From Alphaproteobacteria bacterium (lineage in GTDB: Bacteria; Pseudomonadota; Alphaproteobacteria; Puniceispirillales; Puniceispirillaceae): a stretch of DNA of 43,989 bases. The position numbers and the translations under genes are program-made. Positions within the stretch are counted from its first letter, which is position 1. Each line of letters starts with the position of its first letter. The stretch is taken from the NCBI GenBank assembly GCA_018666135.1, contig JABJAN010000098.1, positions 1 to 43,989 on the forward strand, written 5' to 3'. Under the pieces are notes generated by a model that worked only from the letters and a program-made list of their open reading frames with translations, was not told the origin of the DNA and did not search any database. Below, piece after piece: positions 9,921-18,506 of this stretch.

Positions 9921-10735
9921 TACAGTGGTTATGGTATACATCTCTGAGACATATGAAACGCTATATTGGCATTCAATATCCCATTGGTCTTACTGGGGCT
10001 CTAATTCTTTATATTTTATGCGTTCCTGCAATTGGTTATACACAATCAAATGCATTAGTTGCAGATTTATCTCTATCTAACATTTCAATTAATACTGATT
10101 TTAATGGGACATCTGTTTTGCTGTTTGGCTCAGTCTCAGGGGAGGCTGGTGATGATATTATTGTGGTGATAAGTGGTCCAAATTCGGAAATTGTAACACG
10201 TGAAAAATCAAAAATGACGGGTATTTGGGTAAATTCAAATTCAGTAAAATGGAAAAATGCTCCAAGCTATTATCAGATTTTCACTACAAGACCTCTTTCA
10301 CAAATTGCAACAAAGTCTGTATTAGAAGAATTATCGGTTGGTGCTGAATTTTTAGATCTTAGATATGATTCTGAGCAAGCTCTCTCTCCTAGCTCCTACC
10401 TTACTTGGAGTAAAGCCCTACACAGAAACATGCAATCTGCTTCACTTTGGAAAATTAATGAAACATCCGTGCAAGTAATGCGTGGTACGCTTTTTAGAAC
10501 ACAAGTATCCCTACCTGCAAATATTACCATTGGTGATTATGATGTTAGAATAATCCATTTTAGGGATGGTCGCTTTATTGCTGAAGATAAGACCGCAATT
10601 GCCGTTAAAAAGGCAGGGATTAGTGCATTTATCTATAAGTTAGCTCATGAATATTCTATTTTTTATGGGTTGTTCGCCGTGGCATTTGCCGTATTTGCAG
10701 GATGGTTAGCTGCTGCTATTTTTCCAAAGCCATAA
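9917..10735 (+). CDS. TIGR02186 family alphaproteobacterial membrane protein
   Basis: Predicted exported protein of 272 residues anchored at both ends. There is a basic N-terminus with a hydrophobic segment (about 22-42), a large periplasmic domain and a C-terminal helix (about 247-268). The domain features LLFGSVSGEAGDDIIVVISGP and the GIWVNSNSVKWKNAPSYYQI segment (in part), characteristic of TIGR02186. Function is unknown, but it is translationally coupled to the TauE exporter, so a role as an accessory periplasmic subunit of the exporter is likely (inference). Confidence 0.85.
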   Translation: MIQWLWYTSLRHMKRYIGIQYPIGLTGALILYILCVPAIGYTQSNALVADLSLSNISINTDFNGTSVLLFGSVSGEAGDDIIVVISGPNSEIVTREKSKMTGIWVNSNSVKWKNAPSYYQIFTTRPLSQIATKSVLEELSVGAEFLDLRYDSEQALSPSSYLTWSKALHRNMQSASLWKINETSVQVMRGTLFRTQVSLPANITIGDYDVRIIHFRDGRFIAEDKTAIAVKKAGISAFIYKLAHEYSIFYGLFAVAFAVFAGWLAAAIFPKP

Positions 10736-10822
10736 CAGTTTAAAACAAAAATTTCAGATTACGCGTTGGCTTATTTAATGAAAACACAGTAAACTGAAAA
10801 TAAAAAATATAATAGGTGTCTT

Positions 10823-11299
10823 ATGCAAAATGAAACGAAAAATCGGTTCTTTTTGGTGGTTGTAGATGAAACAGAAGAACTACATCAAGCTCTTCACTTT
10901 GCCTGCGCAAGAGCGAAGGCAATTGATGCCAATATTGCTCTTGTATATGTTATCACCCCCAATGATTTTGGTCATTGGGCAAGTGTAAATGCATTAATGA
11001 GAGAAGAAGCCAGAGAGCAGGCTGAAGAAATCATAAAAACGCATTCAGACTATGCCAATCACTATACTGGCAAAACACCATTAGTGTTTATTAGAGAGGG
11101 CGAAACTACTGACCAAATATTACAACTAATAGAAGAGGAGCCGCATATTTGTCAGCTAGTGCTTGGTGCTAATACTAAATCTGAATCAGCTGGACCCATT
11201 GTTAACTATATCACTGGACGAGGAGCCGCTAGGTGTAAAGTACCTGTTGTTATTGTTCCAGACTGCTTGTCTGATGAACAAATTGAGGTACTGTGTTAA
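10823..11299 (+). CDS. Universal stress protein (UspA) family
   Basis: Single-domain UspA protein of 158 residues. The N-terminal strand and helix FLVVVDETEELHQALHFACA and the C-terminal VLGANTKSESAGPIVNYI followed by CKVPVVIVPD give the alpha/beta Usp fold. The canonical ATP-binding G-x2-G-x9-G(S/T) spacing is not clear, so ATP binding is uncertain. It follows the TIGR02186 gene after an 87-bp gap that contains distant 7-bp inverted repeats (10736-10742 and 10790-10796), so it may have its own promoter. Confidence 0.88.
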   Translation: MQNETKNRFFLVVVDETEELHQALHFACARAKAIDANIALVYVITPNDFGHWASVNALMREEAREQAEEIIKTHSDYANHYTGKTPLVFIREGETTDQILQLIEEEPHICQLVLGANTKSESAGPIVNYITGRGAARCKVPVVIVPDCLSDEQIEVLC

Positions 11300-11407
11300 T
11301 CACTTAAACTTTTGCTGCACCCTATTTCATTTAACCGAAGGCTTGACTATTCCTAGCCTACTACCTTATTTCAAGCAAAAGCATTTAATAAAATTAGGAC
11401 AGATATC

Positions 11408-11920
11408 ATGCGCATATTTATTTTATGTATCACTTTATTATTAGGATTAACTATGACCCAAACAGAGGCACAAGCGAACACAAAACTTATTTTGCAAACC
11501 AGCGTTGGACAGATAGATATTGATTTATTGCCTGAGCTTGCGCCAAATCATGTCGCTCGCATTTCAGAATTAGCAGAATCAGGATTTTATGATGGCATAA
11601 TTTTTCATCGTGTAATTCCTGGCTTTATGGCACAAACTGGAGACCCAAGTGGCAATGGGACAGGCGGTTCAGGGCAAAAATTAAATGCTGAATTTACAGA
11701 TTACCCTTATCGTGAAGGCACTGTTGGAATGGCAAGATCAGCGAATCCGAATAGTGCAGATTCTCAATTCTTTATCTGTTTTGATGGTTGCTCCCATTTA
11801 ACAGGAGAATATACCGTTTGGGGACAAGTTTCTGACGGCATGGATGTGGTTCATAAAATAGCAACTGGTCAGCCACCAAGCGAGCCAGATGAGATTATTT
11901 CAGCAAAAATTGCTGAATAA
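11408..11920 (+). CDS. Exported cyclophilin-type peptidyl-prolyl isomerase
   Basis: Cyclophilin of 170 residues with a signal peptide (about 1-24), so a periplasmic foldase. Core motifs are FYDGIIFHRVIPGFMAQTGD, GTGGSGQKLNAEF, GMARSANPNSADSQFFICF and the VWGQVSDGMDVVHKI strand; the catalytic Arg lies in FHRVIPGFMAQ. This is the short bacterial PpiA/PpiB layout. The stop is 1 bp from the convergent stop of the RarD gene. Confidence 0.93.
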   Translation: MRIFILCITLLLGLTMTQTEAQANTKLILQTSVGQIDIDLLPELAPNHVARISELAESGFYDGIIFHRVIPGFMAQTGDPSGNGTGGSGQKLNAEFTDYPYREGTVGMARSANPNSADSQFFICFDGCSHLTGEYTVWGQVSDGMDVVHKIATGQPPSEPDEIISAKIAE

Positions 11921-11921
11921 A

Positions 11922-12818
11922 TTATTCAACCACAGGTTTTTTCAAACGGTGTTTTTGTCCTAAAAGCAATGGCGAGAATTGAATTATCAATCCTACCCAA
12001 ATTAAAACAAAAACACCCATATCTATTATACTAAATGCCTCACCAAGCAGCACGCTTATGATAAGTTGACTGGTGGGGTTTATGTAGAATAGCAATCCAG
12101 CTATCGCCAAGGGCAAGTTTTTATTTCCAGTGTGGAACAAATATAACGGAATAATGGTAAATAACCCGCAACAAACGGCAAGCAGTAAACCTGTCATATT
12201 CCCTCCAAGAAACAATGGTACCCCTTGCTGTGATTGCCAGGTAAAATACACTATTGCTATAGGGGTTAACATAATTGTTTCAATCGCCGTGCCTGTATCT
12301 GCTTTAACTGGCAATTGTTTGCGTATAATTGCATAAGCAGCAAAGGTTATTGCCATACTTATGGCTATCCACGGGAGTTCAGTTAATGAGCTTGCCTTCA
12401 GCAGAACAGCCGCAATCGCAAATAATAGCGCAATTTTTGTCATCCTCTCAAGACGTTCCCCAAGCACGTAATACCCCATGGCTGCTGTCAATAAGGGATA
12501 AATATAATAGCCAAGTGCAGATTGCATTAGCTGACCATATTTTAGGGCAAATATAAATAACAACCAGTTGATGCCTATTAAAAGCGCGCAAATCAAAAAC
12601 AAGAATGCTTTCTTTGGGGAATTTAGCGCTACCACAATTTCAGCCGATCGCTTTTGAGCAAGCAAAATTACCCCAAAAATGACACAGGACCAAAAGACGC
12701 GCTGTGCGACTACATCAATAAGCATATAGTCATTTAATAAACGATAATAAAGTGGAGACATTCCCCAAAACAATGCGCCAGAAGTTGCACAAAAATATCC
12801 ATAAAGTGTTTTATTCAT
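11922..12818 (-). CDS. rarD: RarD-type EamA/DMT-superfamily permease
   Basis: Ten-helix drug/metabolite transporter of 298 residues. The N-terminus (GYFCATSGALFWGMSPLYYR) and the block ALLIGINWLLFIFALKYGQL with SALGYYIYPLLTAAMGY are typical of the RarD subgroup. The substrate is unknown for most members. The gene is convergent with the cyclophilin gene (1-bp gap) and lies about 155 bp downstream of the flavoprotein gene on the same strand. Confidence 0.88.
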   Translation of the reverse strand: MNKTLYGYFCATSGALFWGMSPLYYRLLNDYMLIDVVAQRVFWSCVIFGVILLAQKRSAEIVVALNSPKKAFLFLICALLIGINWLLFIFALKYGQLMQSALGYYIYPLLTAAMGYYVLGERLERMTKIALLFAIAAVLLKASSLTELPWIAISMAITFAAYAIIRKQLPVKADTGTAIETIMLTPIAIVYFTWQSQQGVPLFLGGNMTGLLLAVCCGLFTIIPLYLFHTGNKNLPLAIAGLLFYINPTSQLIISVLLGEAFSIIDMGVFVLIWVGLIIQFSPLLLGQKHRLKKPVVE

Positions 12819-12973
12819 TTAAGGGAACTTCCAGTTTTTTAGGTATGTTAGGAATGCAAGTTTTTCACGGTCTCATAAAGCAAAAGAAAATAAACCGTAT
12901 CTAAAACTAAAAACTGGCTATCAATAGCATTGCAAAGCAAAACTTAATACAACTGAATTCAACCTATAGCTAT

Positions 12974-14206
12974 TTAGTCACTATGCAGAAGCTGTTTCAA
13001 AGCTATGCTATCATCTGCTATTAGTTTATGAGGTGGATTTGCAGACTGCTCAATCAATTTTTTACCAATCATGAATGCCTGAGGGTCGTTAATAGCTTCA
13101 ACACTTACCAATTTATTGTCATACCAGCTCCATACAGAAAAACTGTCTTGTCTTTTTCCTTGGCGGCGTTCTGTATGAATTAAGGCCACTTCATCCAAAG
13201 GTGGCTGTAGTTCTGCAATCTGCAATTTAATTTCATATTGATCTGACCAAAACCAAAATGTCTCTTGTTTCGGCATAGCAGAATCAGTGATAGATGCTGC
13301 TGCGACTGCTGCACTTAATTGTGCATGATACACTGATTCTATTCTCTGGCTTGCTCTATCAGGGCAATAAGCAAGATCACCAATTACATAAATATCATCA
13401 GCTGCACTATAATTACTATTTACCAGCACCCCGTCTGATATGGTAAGACCTAATTCTTTGGCAAGCTTAGTATTTGCAGAAACTCCTATGCCAAAGATGA
13501 GAAGATCGCATTCCAATCTCTGGCCTGAAGATAATATGACAGACTTAACCAAGCCAGAATCTGAATAAATTATTTCCTCAAGCCCTTTATTCAGATGCAC
13601 CTTAACTCCCTTGGATTCATGTAAACTCTTAAAAAAATCGGAGATTTGCGGTGTTGACACTCTTGCCAAAAGCCTAGGGGCTATTTCAATTATATCAACT
13701 GACAAGCCAGCAATGCGCAGGGATGATGCAACTTCAAGTCCAATAAATCCGCCTCCTACAATGACAGCTTTTTGGCTTTGCTGCATCGATGCCTTTAATG
13801 ATTCAGCGTCTGTGGTGTCTCGAAGAACATGCATATTGCTTGCCTTATCTGCAAAATATGCAGGCAGTTTTGCATCTGCTCCAGCGGCGAGAATAATGAT
13901 ATTATAATTTAGCTCGCTGCCATTTTCTAAATATATAATCTTGGCGTGAGCATCTATGCCAACGACTGCATTACCAATCAGTAACTCTATTTTTTCCTTC
14001 TCATAAAACTCTGCTGAACGAAGCAAGTAGCTATCAAATCCGCTTATTTTTGAGTGCAGAAAGGATTTTGATAATGGTGGTCTTTGTACTGGAAGGGTTG
14101 GCATACGATCAAGTAACAGAATTCTTCCTTGAAATCCGTTATGGCGTAATTTTTCTGCGCAGGTAACACCTGAATGGCTAGCGCCAATAATTGCTATTAT
14201 TTTCAT
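12974..14206 (-). CDS. FAD-dependent NAD(P)H:ferredoxin/rubredoxin reductase-like flavoprotein
   Basis: Two-dinucleotide-domain flavoprotein of 410 residues, like the reductases of class I oxygenase and P450 systems. The FAD fold begins IIAIIGASHSGVTCAEKL. The NAD(P) fold is VIVGGGFIGLEVASSL near residue 150, and the FAD-closing strand contains VYVIGDLAYCP-like IYVIGDLAYCPDRAS. A C-terminal reductase domain includes VSVEAINDPQAFMIGKKLI. No oxygenase or ferredoxin gene is adjacent, so the partner is unknown. Confidence 0.88.
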   Translation of the reverse strand: MKIIAIIGASHSGVTCAEKLRHNGFQGRILLLDRMPTLPVQRPPLSKSFLHSKISGFDSYLLRSAEFYEKEKIELLIGNAVVGIDAHAKIIYLENGSELNYNIIILAAGADAKLPAYFADKASNMHVLRDTTDAESLKASMQQSQKAVIVGGGFIGLEVASSLRIAGLSVDIIEIAPRLLARVSTPQISDFFKSLHESKGVKVHLNKGLEEIIYSDSGLVKSVILSSGQRLECDLLIFGIGVSANTKLAKELGLTISDGVLVNSNYSAADDIYVIGDLAYCPDRASQRIESVYHAQLSAAVAAASITDSAMPKQETFWFWSDQYEIKLQIAELQPPLDEVALIHTERRQGKRQDSFSVWSWYDNKLVSVEAINDPQAFMIGKKLIEQSANPPHKLIADDSIALKQLLHSD

Positions 14207-14282
14207 AATCGCCTATTCGCTGTCTAAGCTTTCTACTATATATAAATATAGCACAATCGTGCGGGTCTTTCTATATAAGAGT

Positions 14283-14534
14283 TTATGCTATTTTAATAGT
14301 ATCCTGCTCATATAGATTATACTGAAAACGTGCTTGCTCATCTATATAACTTTGAGCATGCCAATTCATTACCATCATAATGGACAAGGCAAATCCAGCT
14401 ACCATAATATAGATAGCAAGGCGTTTAGCTCTAGCTGATAGTTTTGCATCCTCTAGTTTCCTTGCAAAAAACCAAATTACACTCCCTAAAATAAGAATTC
14501 CAAATCCACCTAGTAAAACTGTATCATTTGTCAT
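14283..14534 (-). CDS. Small two-helix membrane protein, unknown function
   Basis: I chose the ATG at 14534, giving 83 residues (MTNDTVLLGG...), because AGGA lies at ribosome-site distance upstream. A longer in-frame ATG at 14654 has no such site. Two hydrophobic segments (about 5-25 and 43-62) flank a basic, helical linker (RKLEDAKLSARAKRL), and a polar C-terminus follows. I do not recognise a family. It is divergent from proteorhodopsin across the 446-bp regulatory gap and 76 bp downstream of no other gene on its strand, so it may share light- or nutrient-responsive control (inference only). Confidence 0.65.
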   Translation of the reverse strand: MTNDTVLLGGFGILILGSVIWFFARKLEDAKLSARAKRLAIYIMVAGFALSIMMVMNWHAQSYIDEQARFQYNLYEQDTIKIA

Positions 14535-14980
14535 TATAAATCCTAATTTGGTTGTAATTAATCTGTATTGCGTAACTATATATTCATCCCCACTCTGGTA
14601 GATTTTTCCAAAGGTTTCAGGCTCTTTTACGCCAAGACTTAAACACATTCTCATAAAAAATCATAGAAACCTATAGTGGAACAACAAAAATAACATGAGA
14701 TTCACTTTTAAAAACCCTTAATAGTTGTTTTTATAAAATATTTTACATTTATTAGATGTTATATTGTGCAATATTATATAATTTTTATGATTATATTATT
14801 ACACAAAAACAGTTAGTTAACATTTTTTTAGGATTTATTTACAGAAAATAAATTTTCTATCTTGCCTACACATCAGTTTTTATTCATGTTGTTCCCTAGG
14901 GGGAAATCAAATTCGATAATTTAGAGTTTGGTATCAAAAAGGTAGGGCGTTCTGGAACAAAGTTTTTTGGGAGTGTCCTA
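14535..14980. promoter_or_regulatory. AT-rich divergent control region upstream of proteorhodopsin
   Basis: The 446 bp between the small membrane-protein gene and proteorhodopsin. Visible inverted repeats are atattg-tg-caatat (14761-14774), agaaaat-aa-attttct (14843-14858, perfect 7-bp arms) and ttccc-tagg-gggaa (14892-14905). A gataat box (14915-14920) could be a -10 element, but no convincing -35 accompanies it. A strong ggag ribosome site precedes the proteorhodopsin ATG. No RNA gene or other coding region is seen. Confidence 0.45.
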
Positions 14981-15751
14981 ATGACAATGCTAAAAGCAAT
15001 TAAATTTGCACTTACGACAGGTTTTCTGTCTTTATTACCTGTGGCTGCAATGGCTGCAGAAAATCTAAAGCAAGATGATTTCGTTGGCATCAGCTTCTGG
15101 CTGATTTCAATGGCTCTAGTTGCTGCAACTGCTTTCTTCTTTTTGGAAACACAGCGTGTTTCAGGAAAGTGGAAGACATCTCTTGTAGTATCTGGTCTTG
15201 TGACATTGGTTGCGGCTGTACACTATTTTTACATGCGTGACGTATGGGTAGCAACTGGCGATACGCCAACTGTTTATCGTTATATTGACTGGTTGATAAC
15301 AGTTCCGTTGCTAATGATTGAGTTCTACTTGATCCTTCGCGCGATAACAAATGTATCAGGCGGCGTTTTCTGGCGTTTGACAATTGGTACTTTGATTATG
15401 TTAATCGGTGGTTATCTTGGTGAAGCAGGTTACATGAATGTAACTGTTGCATTCATCATTGGTATGGCTGGTTGGGCATATATCTTATATGAAATCTTTG
15501 CTGGTGAAGCTGGTCGGGTTGCAGCAGATGAAGCACCTGAGTCAGTGAAATCTGCATTTTCAACTATGCGTTGGATTGTAACTATCGGATGGGCAATTTA
15601 TCCTTTAGGGTATTTCTTCGGATATATGACTGGTGGTGCGGATATGGCATCATTAAACATCATCTACAATCTAGCTGACGTTCTTAACAAAATCGCATTC
15701 GGTGTTATCATCTGGAATGTGGCTGTTACTGAAACAGAAGCAAAAGCGTAA
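14981..15751 (+). CDS. Proteorhodopsin, green-tuned light-driven proton pump
   Basis: Seven-helix retinal protein of 256 residues pumping protons outward in light. A signal peptide (about 1-25, cut after AMA) precedes the helices. Offset by +6 from GPR numbering, it has the proton acceptor D103 (D97), T107 (T101), donor E114 (E108), counter-ion partner H81 (H75) and retinal Schiff-base K237 (K231). L111 (position 105) is the green-tuning residue. By eye against bacteriorhodopsin W138, the helix 5 fenestration position is F158, so a carotenoid antenna is not expected. A ggag site 8 nt upstream supports the ATG at 14981; MLK (14987) is the alternative. Confidence 0.98.
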   Translation: MTMLKAIKFALTTGFLSLLPVAAMAAENLKQDDFVGISFWLISMALVAATAFFFLETQRVSGKWKTSLVVSGLVTLVAAVHYFYMRDVWVATGDTPTVYRYIDWLITVPLLMIEFYLILRAITNVSGGVFWRLTIGTLIMLIGGYLGEAGYMNVTVAFIIGMAGWAYILYEIFAGEAGRVAADEAPESVKSAFSTMRWIVTIGWAIYPLGYFFGYMTGGADMASLNIIYNLADVLNKIAFGVIIWNVAVTETEAKA

Positions 15752-15762
15752 ACTGATTAATT

Positions 15763-15800
15763 AAAAGACAGGTTCACCTACTGAACCTGTCTTTTTTTTT
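15763..15800 (+). terminator. Strong intrinsic terminator between proteorhodopsin and crtE
   Basis: A perfect 14-bp stem, from aaaagacaggttca (15763-15776) and its complement (15782-15795), with loop cctac, runs into nine T (15792-15800). The crtE ribosome site (aaaggga) begins immediately after. Most proteorhodopsin transcripts should stop here, leaving crt expression to readthrough or its own promoter. Confidence 0.93.
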
Positions 15801-15811
15801 AAAGGGAGCTG

Positions 15812-16840
15812 ATGATGCCAGATAGCTATTTCATAACAGGTAAACAATACCTAGCAACTAGCAAGCACCCTGTTGGTGAAACTCCAACCCATATTTTTAA
15901 TAATTTTCTTTTATCTATTCTACCCGCAAAGGGTCACCCGTTATCTGAGCCTGCACATCACCACTTTTCAAATAAAGGCAAACAGTTACGGGCAAAGATA
16001 GCTCTTGGTGCAGCAGATGCGTTTGGCGCAGATAGCTCTGCAAGCCTATATTGGGCGACTGCAGTTGAATTACTTCACAATGCTTCGTTGATTCATGATG
16101 ATATCTGTGATGGAGACCAAATTCGAAGAAACAAAGCCTCTGTCTGGTCAAAATATGGACGTGACATAGCACTTGCTCTTGGAGACTGGATGATTGCTGA
16201 GGCATTTGAACAAGCAGCAATGGCAGCTCAGGCTTCTGGGTCATTTAGTCTTGTATCCAAATTAGCAATGCATGTAAAATCTACCATCACCGGCCAATCA
16301 CTTGAATTTGATAATACGCGTTATCCTGATATTGAAAAATATCTCAACATAAGCGCAGGCAAGACAGCCCCATTATTTGTGGCTGCTATTGACGGCATCG
16401 CAGAGATTGCAGGAAGAGCAGATTTAATAGAACCTATTACACATTATTTTGCAGCGATGGGTGTGTGTTATCAATTCGCCAATGATATTCAAAATATTAT
16501 TGGCACTGACGGAGCAGCAAGCCCATCTTCAGACCTAAAAAGACGTGCACCTAATGCTGTAATTGTTTATTTCAGAAGTTCACTTGCACCTGATGAGCGT
16601 AAGGCATTTGATACATGGCTTGCCGGCAAATCGCAAAATAATGCCGCACAATGGCAGAAAAAAATGACAGAAGCTGGCGCCATAATTACCGCAGCTGAAG
16701 AGATGAGAAGTCTTTTAAAGGAAGCTGAAAAGTTTGCCTGTTTGTTGCCAAAGGAATGTAGTTCTGTAATTGCTCCAATTCAAATACAACTTACTGCTGT
16801 TTGCAAACAAATTGGGGCTTCTTGCTCTGCACAATCATAA
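15812..16840 (+). CDS. crtE: Geranylgeranyl diphosphate synthase
   Basis: Trans-isoprenyl diphosphate synthase making GGPP, the C20 precursor of carotenoids, in the cytosol. The product has 342 residues. The first aspartate-rich motif is intact (HDDICDGDQIRRNK, D96/D97/D100). The second is degenerate, NDIQN (224-228) where DDxxD is usual, followed by the normal SDLKRR. GGPP as product is inferred from the cluster. The start is at tandem ATGs (15812, 15815) behind gggag. It leads the crtE-I-B-Y-blh-idi2 cluster. Confidence 0.92.
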   Translation: MMPDSYFITGKQYLATSKHPVGETPTHIFNNFLLSILPAKGHPLSEPAHHHFSNKGKQLRAKIALGAADAFGADSSASLYWATAVELLHNASLIHDDICDGDQIRRNKASVWSKYGRDIALALGDWMIAEAFEQAAMAAQASGSFSLVSKLAMHVKSTITGQSLEFDNTRYPDIEKYLNISAGKTAPLFVAAIDGIAEIAGRADLIEPITHYFAAMGVCYQFANDIQNIIGTDGAASPSSDLKRRAPNAVIVYFRSSLAPDERKAFDTWLAGKSQNNAAQWQKKMTEAGAIITAAEEMRSLLKEAEKFACLLPKECSSVIAPIQIQLTAVCKQIGASCSAQS

Positions 16841-16971
16841 GCAGTGCATTTTTTTCGTTATTTATAAGCAATTACCTATATCCACCGTGGCATCTATCAT
16901 TCTATTAGGGCTATAATGAGTTATATGAACAAATAGGGGTTAAATAAATTTAATGACGGTACAACAATAAT

Positions 16972-18462
16972 ATGACACGATCTTTGGTAATTGGTGCTGG
17001 ATTAGGCGGAATAGCAACCGCGCTTCGTCTACGTGCGATGGGTGATGAGGTTGAAGTAATAGAAAGACTAGCTTCCCCTGGCGGAAGAGCTCAGGTTTTC
17101 GAAAAAAATGGGTTCAAACATGACGCTGGTCCAACCGTGATAACAGCGCCGTTTTTGTTTGATGAATTATTCACGCTGTTTGGCGAAAAAAGACAAGATT
17201 ATCTTGATTTTAAGCCTTTAGATTTATGGTATCGTTTTTACTTTGATGCAACAGGCGATACATTTGATTACGCTGCCAGCATTGAAAAAACAAAACAAGA
17301 AATATCCCGTTTCAACCCAAAAGACGCAGATGGCTATGACAGGCTTCTTAAAACATCCAAGGCAATTTTTGATGTTGGCTTCACTAAATTAGCAGATAAA
17401 CCTTTTACCAAATTCAGTGCGATGCTGGCACAAATACCGTCCCTTTTAACACTTAAAAGCTATTTATCTGTTGCCCAACTTGTAAATCAGCACATAAAAC
17501 ATCCCCAAATTCGTCAGGCATTCTCAATCCATCCATTATTGGTAGGAGGCAATCCATTTGATACTACATCCATCTACGCTCTTATCCATTATCTGGAACG
17601 AGAATGGGGTGTTCATTTCTGTATGGGGGGCACTGGCAAGCTGATATCAGAACTTGAAGCCTTGATGATACGCCAAGGTATTACTATTCGCTACAATACA
17701 GATATAGAACAAATATTAGTCAAAAATAAACAGGCAACTGGTGTGCGGACAACAAACGGAGATGTTATATCTGCCAACAGGGTTGTATGTAATGCTGATT
17801 CGCCTGCTGTTTATGATGAGCTATTATCTGACCAGCCAAAACGCCTTAAAAAAGCTATCCCTGATAAATTAACCCGCTATTCCATGGGGTTATATGTGCT
17901 GTTTTTTGGGACTCAAAAAAAATATGACTCTGTTGCACATCATACGATATGGATGGGCAAGCGTTATCGTGCATTATTAGCCGATATTTTTAATTCTAAA
18001 ATATTAGCAGATGATTTTTCCCTTTATCTTCATAGACCAACAGCAACAGACCCAAGTTTTGCACCAGATGGGTGTGATAGTTTTTATGTGTTATGTCCAG
18101 TTCCCAATCTACAAGGTAATGTGAATTGGGACGTACAGGGTCCTGCACTACAAGAAAGAATCATTACTGCATTAAACCGCACTATTATGCCAGGATTGCG
18201 GGAGACAATCACAGACCCTTTTTGGATGAGCCCTCGTGACTTTAAATCAAATTATCGCGCCAAACATGGGGCTGGGTTTTCTATTGCACCGATTTTTGCG
18301 CAATCTGCATGGTTTAGATATCATAACCAAGACCCGCATATTAATAATCTGTTTCTTACAGGAGCCGGCACCCACCCGGGGGCTGGTATGCCAGGGGTGT
18401 TAAGTTCGGCAAAGGTAGTTGAAAATTTGATTGCACAAACATCCTTTAAAAAGGCAAATTAG
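16972..18462 (+). CDS. crtI: Phytoene desaturase
   Basis: FAD-dependent CrtI desaturating phytoene to lycopene in four steps. The 496-residue protein has the N-terminal dinucleotide fold VIGAGLGGIATALRLRAMG with the ERLASPGGRAQVFEKNGF substrate-side lead, the DAGPTVITAP block, and the C-terminal CrtI signature GAGTHPGAGMPGVLSSAKV. A 131-bp gap separates it from crtE. A five-codon frame (MTVQQ, 16953-16970) ends one base before its ATG, and crtI itself has no clear ribosome site. Confidence 0.96.
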   Translation: MTRSLVIGAGLGGIATALRLRAMGDEVEVIERLASPGGRAQVFEKNGFKHDAGPTVITAPFLFDELFTLFGEKRQDYLDFKPLDLWYRFYFDATGDTFDYAASIEKTKQEISRFNPKDADGYDRLLKTSKAIFDVGFTKLADKPFTKFSAMLAQIPSLLTLKSYLSVAQLVNQHIKHPQIRQAFSIHPLLVGGNPFDTTSIYALIHYLEREWGVHFCMGGTGKLISELEALMIRQGITIRYNTDIEQILVKNKQATGVRTTNGDVISANRVVCNADSPAVYDELLSDQPKRLKKAIPDKLTRYSMGLYVLFFGTQKKYDSVAHHTIWMGKRYRALLADIFNSKILADDFSLYLHRPTATDPSFAPDGCDSFYVLCPVPNLQGNVNWDVQGPALQERIITALNRTIMPGLRETITDPFWMSPRDFKSNYRAKHGAGFSIAPIFAQSAWFRYHNQDPHINNLFLTGAGTHPGAGMPGVLSSAKVVENLIAQTSFKKAN

Positions 18463-18506
18463 AGTTATTTATTTATAAGAACCATCCTAATAGGGTAATT
18501 GCTAAC

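Noticed and set aside
11163-11444. 93-codon frame bridging the Usp and cyclophilin genes
   Set aside because: It runs out of frame through the conserved end of the Usp gene and has no protein-family features.
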